A stretch of DNA of 64,000 nt. Origin: JALYLC01 sp963743275. Lineage in GTDB: Bacteria > Actinomycetota > Thermoleophilia > Gaiellales > JALYLC01. This document shows positions 55,306 through 64,000 of the stretch, in pieces; the stretch's first letter is position 1, and every line of letters begins with the position of its first letter. Position numbers and translations under genes: made by a program. Under the pieces are notes generated by a model. The model had not been told where the DNA came from. It saw only the letters and a program-made list of their open reading frames with translations, and did no database searches. The DNA lies in contig CAVUPB010000011.1 of the NCBI GenBank assembly GCA_963743275.1, forward strand, positions 1 through 64,000, written 5' to 3'.

Positions 55306-57631
55306 ATGGGCCATCGCTCGCAGCCGACGCACGCCGACTTCCACGCACTGGGGCAACTACGACGTCGAGGTCGACGCGGGAGCGGTCGTGGCGCTGCATC
55401 CCGCCGCCGGCGATCCCGACCCGTCGCCGATCGGGCTCGGCATGCCGGCCGCGCAGAACCACGAGGGCCGCATCCTGCGCCCGGCCGTGCGGCGCGGCTG
55501 GCTCGAGGGACGCGGCGGCGCGGATCGCGGGCAGGACGCCTTCGTCGAGGTGGGCTGGGACGAGGCGCTCGACCTGGCGGCGGGCGAGCTCGCCCGCGTC
55601 AAGGCCGAGCACGGCAACGCGTCGATCTACGGCGGCTCGTACGGCTGGGGCAGCGCGGGCCGCTTCCATCACCCGCAGGGGCTGCTGCACCGCTTCCTCA
55701 ACTTCCACGGCGGCTACACGGCCTCGGTCAACAGCTACAGCTGCGCCGCCATGGAGGTGATCCTGCCGCACGTCATCGGCGGCCCCTCCGACGCGATCTA
55801 CTCGTCCGCCCCGCACTGGGACGAGATCGCCGAGCACACGGGCCTGATCGTCGCCTTCGGTGGGCTGGCGCTCAAGAACACGCAGATCAACTCGGGCGGC
55901 GTGGCGCGCCACCGCGCGCGCAGCGCGCAGGAGGAGGCGCGCGCGGCGGGCGTCGACTTCGTCAACGTCAGCCCGGTGCGGGGGGACGTCGACGCGCACC
56001 AGAGCGCGAGGTGGATCGCGCCGCGCCCCAACACCGACGTCGCCCTGATGATGGGCATCGCGCACACGATGATCGCGACGGGGGCGCACGACGAGCAGTT
56101 CCTGCGCACCTGCTGCACGGGCTGGGACGAGCTCGAGGCCTACCTCACGGGCGCGAGCGACGGCGTGCGGCGCGACGCCGCCTGGGCCGCCGCGATCTGC
56201 GAGGTCGAGCAGGCGGCGATCGAGGCGCTGGCGGCCGAGATGACGCAGCGGCGCACGCTCGTGACCGTCAGCTGGTCGCTGCAGCGCGCCGACCACGGCG
56301 AGCAGCCGTTCTGGATGGGCGTCGCCCTGGCGGCGATGACGGGCTCGATGGGGCGCCCGGGCGGCGGCTTCGGCTCGGGCTACGGGGCGATCCACTCGGT
56401 CGGCCTGCAGCCCGACCGCCACCGCATCACGGCGCTCGCCCAGGGCCAGAACCGCGTCACCGCGCGGATGCCGGTCGCGCGCATCGCCGACGTGCTGCTC
56501 GAGCCCGGCCGCGAGATCGACTACAACGGGCAGCGGATCGCGTTCCCCGACGTGCGCCTGGTCTACTGGTGCGGCGGCAACCCGTTCCACCACCACCAGG
56601 ACCTCAACCGGCTGGCGCGCGCGTGGCGGCGCCCGGACACGGTGATCGTCCACGAGTCGTGGTGGAACCCGATCGCGCGCTTCGCCGACATCGTGTTCCC
56701 GGCGGCGACGGCGCTCGAGCGCAACGACGTCGCGGCGGGCTGGGCCGACTCGTGGATCTCGGCGATGCACTGCGCCGTCGAGCCCCCGCCCGAGGTCTGC
56801 ACCGACTACGAGACGCTGTGCGCGCTGGCCGAGCGGCTCGGGTTCCTGGACGCATTCTCCGAGGGCCGCGACGGCGACGAGTGGGTGCGCCACTTCTACG
56901 AGTCGACGCGCGAGAGCCTGCGCGGCGAGGGTGTCGAGCTTCCGGGCTACGAGGAGTTCCGGGACGCCGGTCGCGTCGAGATGCCGACGCCGCCGCTGCG
57001 GCGGGCGCTCGACTTCGCGGCGCTGCGCGCGGACCCCGCCGCCGCGCCGCTGCCGACGCCGTCCGGGCGCATCGAGCTCGCCTCCGCGACGATCGCCGGC
57101 TTCGGCTACGACGACTGCCCGGGGCACCCTGCGTGGATGGAGCCCGCAGAGTGGCTCGGCTGCGAGCTCGCGGCCCGCTTCCCCCTGCACCTGATCTCCA
57201 ACCAGCCCTCCACGCGTCTCCACTCGCAGTACGACAACGGCGGCTACAGCCAGGGCTCCAAGGTCGGCGGCCGCGAGCCGATCCGCATGCACCCCGACGA
57301 TGCGCGGGCGCGCGGCATCGCGGCGGGCGACGTCGTCCGCGTCTTCAACGATCGCGGCGCCTGCCTCGCGGGCGTCGTGCTCGACGACGGCCTGCGCCGC
57401 TCCGTCGTGCAGCTCTCGACGGGCGCCTGGTGGGATCCCGTGGCTCCCGGGGATCCGGCTGCGCTCGACCGCCACGGCAATCCCAACGTGCTCACGCTCG
57501 ACAAGGGCACGTCGCGCCTGGCGCAGGGCCCGAGCGCGCAGACCGCGCTCGTGGAGGTGCAGCGCCACGACGACCCCGTGCCGCCGGTGCAGGCCTTCGA
57601 CCCGCCCGAGCTCGTGGCGCGGGACGCATGA
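55306..57631 (+). CDS. BisC/DMSO-reductase-family molybdoenzyme, 5' frameshift
   Basis: A molybdopterin oxidoreductase of about 770 residues. Core segments are 'NHEGRILRPAVRRGWLEGRG', Ser molybdenum-ligand region 'VNSYSCAAMEVILPHVIGG', 'MTGSMGRPGGGFGSGYGAIH', 'YWCGGNPFHHHQDLNRLARA' and 'HLISNQPSTRLHSQYDNGGY'. There is no N-terminal iron-sulfur motif and no Tat signal, as in cytosolic biotin/methionine-sulfoxide reductases. A ribosome site (GGAGGTG) precedes ATG 55306. From there the good frame ('TPTSTHWGNYDVEVDAGAVV') is reached only by skipping one base before about 55345. Its own frame has a TGA at 55304. So a one-base insertion is likely. The stop overlaps the LarA-like start. Confidence 0.82.
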
Positions 57632-58899
57632 AGGTCGAGCTCGCCTACGGCAGCACGGGCCTGATCGTCGACGTGCCCGGCGAGCGCACGACGGTCGTCG
57701 AGCCGCTGCACCCGCCCGCGGCCCCCGACGCGCGCGCGGCCGTCCGCGACGCGCTGCGCCACCCCGTCGCCGGGCCGCCGCTGCGCGAGGTCGTGCGCGG
57801 CCGCCGCACGGTCGCGATCAGCATCTGCGACGGCACCCGCCCGCAGCCGCGCGAGATCGTCGTTCCGGTGTTGCTCGAGGAGCTCGAAGGCCTCGTCCGG
57901 CTCGAGGACGTCGTCGTGCTGGTCGCGACCGGCACGCATCGCGGCAACACCGGCGAGGAGCTGCGGGCGATGCTCGGCGACGAGGTGCTCGCGGCCGTGC
58001 GCGTCGTCAACCACGACGCCCGCGATCCGTCGTCCCTGACCTGGATGGGCCGCTTCGGCGCCGCCGTGCCGGTGTGGCTGAACAGCGAGTGGGTCGAGGC
58101 CGACGTCCGCATCACGACCGGCTTCGTCGAGCCGCACTTCTTCGCTGGCTTCTCGGGCGGGCCCAAGCTCGTCGCGCCGGGACTGGCCGGCCTCGAGACG
58201 ACGCTGACGCTCCACGACGCGTCGCGCATCGGGCACCCCGATGCCCGCTGGGGCGTGACCCAGGGCAATCCGGTGCACGACGACGTGCGCGCGATCGCGG
58301 CGGCGACCGGCACCGACTTCGCGCTCGACGTGGTGCTCGACGGCGCGAAGCGGATCGCGCAGGCGTTCGGCGGCGAGCTCTTCGCGATGCACGAGGCGGC
58401 CTGCGCCGTGGCGCGGCAGACCGCGATGCGCGCCGTGCCGCGGCCGTTCGACGTCGTGCTGACGACCAACTCCGGCTTCCCGCTCGACCAGAACCTCTAC
58501 CAGGCCGTGAAGGGCATGTCGGCGGCCGCCCAGGTCGTGCGCGAGGGCGGGGCGATCGTGTGCGCGGCCGAGTGCCGCGACGGCTTCCCCGATCACGGCT
58601 CGTATCGCGACGAGCTGGTCGCGGCGGCCTCTCCCGCGGCGCTGCTCGAGACGATCGCGGCGCGCTCGCAGACCGTCGCCGACCAGTGGCAGATCCAGAT
58701 CCAGGCCGCGATCCAGGCGCGCTCGCGCGTGATCGTGCACACGTCGTACCTGTCGGATGCCGAGCTCGCGGAGGCGCATCTCGAGCAGACGCCCGACGTC
58801 GAGGCGACGGTGCACGGACTGCTCGCCGCCGCCGGGCCGGAAGCGCGCCTGTGCGTCCTGCCCTACGGGCCGCTCACGATCCCGTACCTCGGCACCTGA
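57628..58899 (+). CDS. LarA-like nickel-dependent racemase family protein
   Basis: A 423-residue member of the lactate racemase family. LarA motifs: 'ISICDGTRPQP' and 'VVLVATGTHRGNTGEELRAM' for the N-domain, 'VNHDARDPSSLTWMG' and 'TGFVEPHFFAGFSGGPKLVA', whose Lys would bind the nickel-pincer cofactor, then 'HDASRIGHPDARWGVTQGNP' and 'TTNSGFPLDQNLYQAVKGMS'. Substrate could be any 2-hydroxy acid; lactate is not assured. The maturation genes larB, larC and larE are not in the window. ATGA overlap with the molybdoenzyme indicates a two-gene operon. Confidence 0.85.
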   Translation: MKVELAYGSTGLIVDVPGERTTVVEPLHPPAAPDARAAVRDALRHPVAGPPLREVVRGRRTVAISICDGTRPQPREIVVPVLLEELEGLVRLEDVVVLVATGTHRGNTGEELRAMLGDEVLAAVRVVNHDARDPSSLTWMGRFGAAVPVWLNSEWVEADVRITTGFVEPHFFAGFSGGPKLVAPGLAGLETTLTLHDASRIGHPDARWGVTQGNPVHDDVRAIAAATGTDFALDVVLDGAKRIAQAFGGELFAMHEAACAVARQTAMRAVPRPFDVVLTTNSGFPLDQNLYQAVKGMSAAAQVVREGGAIVCAAECRDGFPDHGSYRDELVAAASPAALLETIAARSQTVADQWQIQIQAAIQARSRVIVHTSYLSDAELAEAHLEQTPDVEATVHGLLAAAGPEARLCVLPYGPLTIPYLGT

Positions 58900-58966
58900 G
58901 CCGCGAAGGCGGGCGGGCGGCGCGCGCCCTCCGGCGCAGCGCCGCCCGGCCTCCCCTCCGCCGCCC

Positions 58967-60109
58967 TCAGTGGCTCATCGTCCCCGCGACGTTGCCGACG
59001 TTGACGAGGCCGACCTCGCCCATGTCCACGGCCGCGAAGGCGTGGCTCACGAACGGGTAGATGCCCTTGTCGCGGAACTTGACGTCGAAGACCATGCCGC
59101 CGCCCGCCGGGACGAGCTGGGTCTGAACGCCGTGCAGGACGTTCGTCGTCGTCCCGTCGATGTAGGCGTTGCCGAGGATCGAGCCGACGACATGGAAGTC
59201 GACATCGAGGCTCGGCCCCGCGTCGACCACGTAGAAGCGCAGCGTGTCGCCCGGATTCGCGGTCAGCGGATGGTCCTTGTACTGATTCGCGTAGCCGTTG
59301 AACGTCACGTAGTCGGGCTGCATGTGGCGAGCCTTCTCGAAGTCGATGCTCGCCGGGCTCGCCTTGCCGTCGCCGCTCAGGTACCACTCGCTCGAGACGA
59401 GGACGTAGCTCTTCGCGACCGGCGGCAGGCCCCCGCGCGGATCCACGACGATGGCGCCGTACATCCCGTTCGCGATGTGCGCGAGGACGGGCGGCGTGCC
59501 GCAGTGGTACATGAAGGCGCCCGGGGTCTCGGCGCGGAAGCGGAAGTGCACCGTGCCGCCCTTCGGGATCGTCTTGAACGCCTTGTCGGGCGCGATCAGG
59601 GCCGCGTGGAAGTCGATCGAGTGCGGGATGGCGCCGTTGTTGACGAGCGTGATGTCGACCCAGTCGCCCTGGCGCACGTGGATCACGGGACCGGGGACGG
59701 TGCCGTCGAACGTCCAGCCCGCGTACTTGACGCCGGGCGCGATGTCGATCGTCTCGTCCGCCAGCTTGATCGTGTAGTGATGCACCTTGCCCGGGCCGAC
59801 CGCGGGGAGGGTCGCGTCGAGCGCGGGGTGATCGGTGGCCGTTGCCGCGGGAGCGGTCGTAGTCGTCGTCGCCGCGGCCGTCGTCGTCATCCCCGGCATG
59901 GTCGATATCGTCGCGGCCGCGCTCGTCGTCGCCGCGCTCGCGGGCGCCGCCACGGCTGCCGGCACGAACTCGGGCGCGCCGGACGGCTCGCTGATCGCCC
60001 AGATCATGACCGCGGCCAGGATCGCGACCCCGACGACGAAGATCGTGACCGCGACGCCGGCGCTACTCCAGCGGCGCGGATCGTCGTCGTGCGGAACGGG
60101 CGTATTCAC
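58967..60109 (-). CDS. Copper nitrite reductase-like protein, membrane anchored
   Basis: A 380-residue two-cupredoxin protein. One membrane helix ('AGVAVTIFVVGVAILAAVMI', about 16-36) is followed by a Thr/Ala/Met linker ('STMPGMTTTAAATTTT'). Copper ligands of NirK are in place: 'GAIPHSIDFHAALI' (type 1 His, catalytic Asp, type 2 His), 'FMYHCGTPPVLAHIANGMYG' (His, Cys, His, Met), a later 'VDFHVVG' and 'SHAFAAVDMG'. So it can bind type 1 and type 2 copper and may reduce nitrite to NO. GTG 60109 has GGAG upstream; a longer open frame upstream lacks coding features. Single gene. Confidence 0.83.
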   Translation of the reverse strand: MNTPVPHDDDPRRWSSAGVAVTIFVVGVAILAAVMIWAISEPSGAPEFVPAAVAAPASAATTSAAATISTMPGMTTTAAATTTTTAPAATATDHPALDATLPAVGPGKVHHYTIKLADETIDIAPGVKYAGWTFDGTVPGPVIHVRQGDWVDITLVNNGAIPHSIDFHAALIAPDKAFKTIPKGGTVHFRFRAETPGAFMYHCGTPPVLAHIANGMYGAIVVDPRGGLPPVAKSYVLVSSEWYLSGDGKASPASIDFEKARHMQPDYVTFNGYANQYKDHPLTANPGDTLRFYVVDAGPSLDVDFHVVGSILGNAYIDGTTTNVLHGVQTQLVPAGGGMVFDVKFRDKGIYPFVSHAFAAVDMGEVGLVNVGNVAGTMSH

Positions 60110-60341
60110 GTGGGCACTCCTCGGGCACGCGTTTCCATGAGTCCTGTCTGTCACGACGGTATGGCGGAGCTCGGCGCGATTCGTCGGTGGCCCCCACAGC
60201 GCGGCTGCGGGAAAGTACGCGTCGCGCCGGCGCGAAAGATCACCCGGCCGAGGGAGTTCGGCACCCGTGCGAAGCGGGGAGAACCACCCGTCCGACACCC
60301 TCGAAACGCTCCCCCTCGGGCGACTCGGGGATCCCGAACAG

Positions 60342-60367
60342 TGAGGGCCCGCTTCGGCGGGCCCTCA
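60342..60367 (-). terminator. UUCG-type hairpin terminator of the CrtI-like gene
   Basis: TGAGGGCCCGC pairs perfectly with GCGGGCCCTCA around TTCG (CGAA as read on the minus strand). It sits 22 bases downstream of the CrtI-like gene's stop. T-run absent, so possibly Rho-assisted. The surrounding gap (60110-60389) has no gene. Confidence 0.7.
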
Positions 60368-60389
60368 TGGCGGGGCGCCGGCTGAGCCG

Positions 60390-61814
60390 TCAGCGCAGGA
60401 CGCCGCGCAGCGCGGCGCGGGCGGCGTGCCGGCCGCACATGCCGTGGACGCCGCCTCCCGGCGGCGTCGACGCCGAGCAGATGAAGAGCCGCGGATCGGG
60501 CGTCGCGTAGGGCACGCGCCGGGCCACCGGACGCGCCCACAGCTGTCGCAGGCCGGCGGCGCCGCCGTTGATGTCGCCCCCGGCGTAGTTCGCGTCGTGC
60601 GCCTCCATGTCGGCGCACGTCATGGCGCTGCACGCCAGCACGACGTCGCGGAAGCCGGGCGCGAAGCGCTCGATCTGGCGCTCGATCGCGTCGCGCATGT
60701 CGATCTGCGAGCCGTTCGGGACGTGGCAGTAGGCCCACAGCGTGTGCGCGCCTCCGGGTGCGCGGCCCGGGTCGAAGAGGCTCTGCTGGGCGACGAGGAC
60801 GTACGGGCGCTCCGGGTGGCGGCCCCGCGCGACCTCGGCCTCGGCCCGGGCGATCTCCTCGAGCGATCCGCCGAGGTGGAGGGTGCCCGCGCGCCGGCAC
60901 TCCGGCGCCGTCCACGGCACCGGGCCGGCGAGCGCGTAGTCGAGCTTGAAGACGCCCGGGCCGTGGCGGTAGGCGCCGAGCGCCCGCCGGTAGCGCGGCG
61001 GCAGGTGACCGCCCGTGATCGCGAGGATCTGCCGTGGGCTGAGGTCGAAGAGCACGGCGCGCGCGCCGCGCACCTCCGCGAGCCCGCGCACCTCGCGCCC
61101 GGTCTCGAGCTCGCCGCCGAGCGAGCGCAGGAGCGCTGCCATCGCCTCGCCGATGGCCTGCGAGCCGCCGCCGGCCGCCGGCCAGCCGACGCCGTGGCCG
61201 AGCATCTGCAGCACGAGCGCGAAGCCCGCCGTCGCCGCGCTCTCGAGCGGGAGCATGGAGTGCGCGGCGTTGCCCGCGAGCAGTGCGCGTGCGCGCGCGC
61301 CGGCGAAGCGCGAGCCGGCGAGCCCCGCCGCCGAGCGCAGCCCGTGGCGCGCGAAGCGCGCGCCGGCGAGCGGGTGGCGCGGCACGCGCAGCGGGCCGAG
61401 CAGGTCGCCGGCCAGCGCCTCCCGGTCGGCCACGAGCGGCTCCATCAGCCGGCGGTACGCGAGCGCGTCGGGGCCGAGGCCGAGGGCGGTCTCCTCGACG
61501 GAGCGGTGGAGAGCGACGGCGGTTCCGTCGTCGAGCGGGTGCGCGAGCGGGATCTCGGGGTGCGCGAAGGCGAGCCCGTGCGCGTGCAGCGGCAGCTCCC
61601 GCAGGAACGGCGACGCGAGCGCGAGCGGGTGGATGGCCGAGCACACGTCGTGCCGGAACCCCGGCAGTGTGAGCTCCTCCGTGCGCGTCCCGCCGCCGAT
61701 CGCCCGCGCGGCCTCGAGCACGCGCACCGAGCGGCCGGCCTGGGCGAGCGCGATCGCGGCCGCCAGGCCGTTGGGGCCCGAACCGACCACGATCGCATCC
61801 CAGGTTTCCGCCAT
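60390..61814 (-). CDS. CrtI/phytoene-desaturase-like FAD oxidoreductase
   Basis: A 474-residue flavoprotein. The FAD-binding beta-alpha-beta is 'DAIVVGSGPNGLAAAIALAQ' (residues 6-25) with 'AIGGGTRTEELTLPGFRHDV' after it. The C-terminus 'LFICSASTPPGGGVHGMCGR' is the family end motif. It belongs to the phytoene dehydrogenase/retinol saturase-like group of NAD(P)/FAD proteins, most of unknown substrate. No carotenoid genes are near, so carotenoid work is not supported. Start ATG 61814 is 67 bases after the patatin gene's end on the same strand. Confidence 0.83.
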   Translation of the reverse strand: MAETWDAIVVGSGPNGLAAAIALAQAGRSVRVLEAARAIGGGTRTEELTLPGFRHDVCSAIHPLALASPFLRELPLHAHGLAFAHPEIPLAHPLDDGTAVALHRSVEETALGLGPDALAYRRLMEPLVADREALAGDLLGPLRVPRHPLAGARFARHGLRSAAGLAGSRFAGARARALLAGNAAHSMLPLESAATAGFALVLQMLGHGVGWPAAGGGSQAIGEAMAALLRSLGGELETGREVRGLAEVRGARAVLFDLSPRQILAITGGHLPPRYRRALGAYRHGPGVFKLDYALAGPVPWTAPECRRAGTLHLGGSLEEIARAEAEVARGRHPERPYVLVAQQSLFDPGRAPGGAHTLWAYCHVPNGSQIDMRDAIERQIERFAPGFRDVVLACSAMTCADMEAHDANYAGGDINGGAAGLRQLWARPVARRVPYATPDPRLFICSASTPPGGGVHGMCGRHAARAALRGVLR

Positions 61815-61880
61815 GCCGGCAGACAGGCTCCCCGATGAACGGCGAGCGCGCGGCGGTCGTGGACGCCTCCGCGCCTGCGC

Positions 61881-63995
61881 TCACTGCGCGATGGTCTCCG
61901 GGCCCGGACAGGAGCGAACGTCCTTCCCGCCGATCCGCTGCGTGAGGGGATGTCCGGAGAGGAACGCCTGAACGGCCTCGATGGCCTTCCCGTTGTTGTC
62001 CGATCCGGCGCCGACGGAGACGATCAGGTCGTGGGCCCGCGTCGTCTTCGAGAGCTCCCAGCCCGTTGCCGCATGCGCGCCTACGCGCAGATCGGGGCTG
62101 ATCCGGAGGTAGCACTCGACCGGCGCGCGATGGCTGAGGAGCGTCTCGCGCGCGAGGCTCGTCACCATGTTGTCGGGCCCTGCCTTCGTGGCGATCGAGG
62201 ACGGCTTCGGCCGCTCGGCTCCCGGCCGCGCGGGGCGCGCGAGATCGATCGGATCGTCATCGATGGCGAGCGTCCACACCACGACCTCGGGCGCGCCCGG
62301 ATTGCGCGCCTGCCACGCGTGCACCGCGCGCTTGATCGCAGGCAGCAGCTCGACGATCGTCAGGAGCCCGGTGTTCTCGACGTACCCGCCGTCGCGAACG
62401 AAGACGGCGGGGAGCGTCCTTGTCTGCGGCGGGATGCAGGGGGCGTTCGCGGCCGGCTCGGGCTCGACGCCTCCGGCCCGGCCGATGCGCGCCGGGGGGT
62501 CGACGACGGGGAACCGCCCGCTGAGGAGCGCTGCGGTCGTGATGTCGAAGTCGAAGTGCCTCGGATCAGCCGGGTCGAGCATGTCGGGGGCGTCGACGGC
62601 GTCGGTGACGACCTCGCCCGGCCTCGAGCGCGGCGGGCAGCGCTCGTCGATGACGGACGTCGGTGCGAGGTCGAGCGGCGAGACGAGCACGCGGCCGCGG
62701 CTGCCGGCGAGCGCCGAGTTGAACACCGTCACGGGCGTGGCGGTCTTCGATCCGGCGGAGATCGACGTCTGCCACAGCTTCGTGAGCGCCTGGCTTGCGC
62801 GCGGCCCGGCGTTCCATGCGCGCCCGGCGATTGCGTTCTCCTGCACGGCCGCGCGATCGAGGTTGTAGCGGCAGCCCCAGTCCGAGCGTCCACAGGACTG
62901 CGGGTCTGCCGGCGTCACGTCGTGCCCGAGCAAGGCGGACCCCCGCAGGACCGGCGCGACGAGCATCAGCGGGAGATCGTGGAAGAGCCCCCACGCCACG
63001 ATCGGCGAGAGGAAGTCCCGGCCGGAGCTGCCGTCGACCCACTGCGCCCCGTCCTCGACGCTCGCCAGATGCTCGACGTAGTGGGCGACGCCGACGGAGC
63101 CGCCGCTGACGCTGCTCGTGAGGAAGACGCCGCGGGCGCGGCGGGCCGCCGAGCGGTCGCTCGAGCACTCGGACTTCTCGGTGCCCTCGTCCGAGAGCGG
63201 CCCCCCGCCGACTGCGCAATCCAGCACGAGGTCGGTCCAGTAGGCGGCCTTCGAGCCACCGCCGCTGGCTCCGACGAGCAGCAGCGGCAGGATCTTCTCA
63301 TCCGGACCCGAGGCCGCGCGCTCGCGGTCGAGCCACTGCCCGACGGCGACGCCGATGGTGGTGCGCGGCCCGCCTGCCGCGACGACTCGCGCCTGGTGCA
63401 GCGTCACGGGAGCGAGGGACACGGCCGAGAGTGCCGTCCAGCCGACCAGGATCGACACCACCGGCAGGCGGATGTTGAGCCACGGGAGCTTGAAGCCGAG
63501 GTAGCGGACGGCGACGTGGAGCGCGCCGAGCAGACCGGCGGCGGCACTCAGCGCGACGCCGGCGACGCCGATCCCCCGCGAGACGTCGATGGGGTCCCAG
63601 TAGACGGCGACTCCGACGGCGACCGCCGCGGCCCCGGCGACGGCGAGCGGCCCTCCGTAGGGGATCGGCCTGTCGATCCAACCGGACCGCCGCTGCCACT
63701 CGACGAATCCGAGCAGGGCGAGCACGAGCAGGACGGCGAGCGCCGACACGAACGACCGGTCGACCGCGATGACAATCGCCATGACGCACGCTCCGGAGAC
63801 GAGGAACGTGGGCGTCAGCCAGGGAACCCGCGCGGGCTCGGCGGCAGGCGCGTCCGGCGCGGGCGCCGGCGGGGGCCCGGAGGGCGGCACGGACGAGACC
63901 ACGGTGCGCAGGAGCACGGTGAGCACCACGCCGCAAGCGATCGCGGCGACGCAGCTCCGCTTGATCGGCGCATCGAGCGGGCCGTTCAGGAGCAC
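61881..63995 (-). CDS. Patatin-like phospholipase with N-terminal membrane domain, possibly 5'-partial
   Basis: At least 704 residues. The first 220 hold six or so membrane helices ('CVAAIACGVVLTVLLRTVVS', 'FVSALAVLLVLALLGFVEWQ'). The hydrolase part then shows the oxyanion loop 'LLLVGASGGGSKAAYWTDLV', the nucleophile region 'GVFLTSSVSGGSVGVAHYVE' and the dyad Asp in 'PAVFVRDGGYVENTGLLTIV'. Patatins are lipid acyl hydrolases working through a Ser-Asp dyad. Several Cys are scattered in the soluble part. The frame stays open to the right edge of the window; GTG 63995 is a possible start, but the protein may begin beyond it. Confidence 0.78.
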   Translation of the reverse strand: MLLNGPLDAPIKRSCVAAIACGVVLTVLLRTVVSSVPPSGPPPAPAPDAPAAEPARVPWLTPTFLVSGACVMAIVIAVDRSFVSALAVLLVLALLGFVEWQRRSGWIDRPIPYGGPLAVAGAAAVAVGVAVYWDPIDVSRGIGVAGVALSAAAGLLGALHVAVRYLGFKLPWLNIRLPVVSILVGWTALSAVSLAPVTLHQARVVAAGGPRTTIGVAVGQWLDRERAASGPDEKILPLLLVGASGGGSKAAYWTDLVLDCAVGGGPLSDEGTEKSECSSDRSAARRARGVFLTSSVSGGSVGVAHYVEHLASVEDGAQWVDGSSGRDFLSPIVAWGLFHDLPLMLVAPVLRGSALLGHDVTPADPQSCGRSDWGCRYNLDRAAVQENAIAGRAWNAGPRASQALTKLWQTSISAGSKTATPVTVFNSALAGSRGRVLVSPLDLAPTSVIDERCPPRSRPGEVVTDAVDAPDMLDPADPRHFDFDITTAALLSGRFPVVDPPARIGRAGGVEPEPAANAPCIPPQTRTLPAVFVRDGGYVENTGLLTIVELLPAIKRAVHAWQARNPGAPEVVVWTLAIDDDPIDLARPARPGAERPKPSSIATKAGPDNMVTSLARETLLSHRAPVECYLRISPDLRVGAHAATGWELSKTTRAHDLIVSVGAGSDNNGKAIEAVQAFLSGHPLTQRIGGKDVRSCPGPETIAQ

Positions 63996-64000
63996 CGAAT

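Noticed and set aside
60390..61814. Naming the flavoprotein crtI
   Set aside because: No carotenoid genes nearby, and this family includes many unrelated oxidoreductases.

Overview
The window is high-GC DNA with C/G-rich third codon positions and many GTG starts. It carries several F420-type enzymes (three luciferase-like oxidoreductases and one PPOX-fold protein) and an exported repeat protein whose signal region contains VALGGTSYAA. Together these point to an actinobacterium, most likely class Thermoleophilia (Solirubrobacterales-like). The assignment is from gene content and style, not from a marker gene. No rRNA, tRNA, CRISPR array, transposase, integrase or phage gene was recognised.

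Layout. 0-3.1 kb: a helical protein of unknown function, a methyltransferase, a secreted PepSY-like protein, and a MITE-like palindromic element. 3.1-8.2 kb: a meta-cleavage aromatic degradation set with two cupins, an aldehyde dehydrogenase and an acetoacetate-decarboxylase-like protein on one strand, and an FAH-family hydrolase plus extradiol dioxygenase on the other. 8.2-15.7 kb: hypothetical proteins, an F420 oxidoreductase, a MntP-like efflux protein, CobQ-CobD for cobamide synthesis, an MBL-fold hydrolase and a frameshifted gamma-carbonic-anhydrase-like protein. 15.7-21.8 kb: a PAS sensor kinase with its regulator, a surface-protein pair, a large nested inverted repeat and a secreted Gly-rich protein. 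21.9-28.7 kb: a PLP decarboxylase-VOC pair, a proline-racemase-family enzyme, an Flp pilin, a methyltransferase, and an unusual FMN/FAD oxidoreductase followed, across a one-base frameshift, by an ETF-alpha domain.

The most striking part is 28.7-43.4 kb, a redox island. It holds a Kelch/YVTN beta-propeller protein with a b-type cytochrome-like membrane protein, then two paralogous electron-transfer operons, each beside an OmpR-type two-component system. Each operon encodes a tiny membrane-tethered protein ending in the same nine residues (QPVAVSGGS), a ferric-reductase-like di-heme membrane protein (fused to ApbE flavin transferase in the second operon), a NuoF-like NADH/FMN subunit, and a three-cysteine ferredoxin. 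Starts and stops overlap or nearly abut throughout. My inference is that electrons pass from NAD(P)H through NuoF and ferredoxin to membrane heme and then to an extracytoplasmic acceptor. The SGGS tail resembles the ApbE flavinylation sequon and may carry covalent FMN.

43.5-64 kb: small membrane proteins, LigD (ligase-polymerase), F420 enzymes, a LysR regulator, two tandem 35-residue membrane peptides each followed by a hairpin, a UPF0104-like membrane protein, three tandem copies of a palindromic repeat, a methyltransferase, a cysteine-synthase-like enzyme, a ChrA chromate transporter, a BisC-type molybdoenzyme overlapping a LarA-like racemase, a membrane-anchored copper nitrite-reductase-like protein, a CrtI-like flavoprotein and a patatin-like phospholipase.

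Two window-wide themes deserve attention. A palindromic repeat with core TTGGGGTCAGACCCCAA recurs in intergenic DNA at about eight places. Four otherwise good genes look disrupted by a single extra base, always with the same sign, which may reflect sequence error or real decay.
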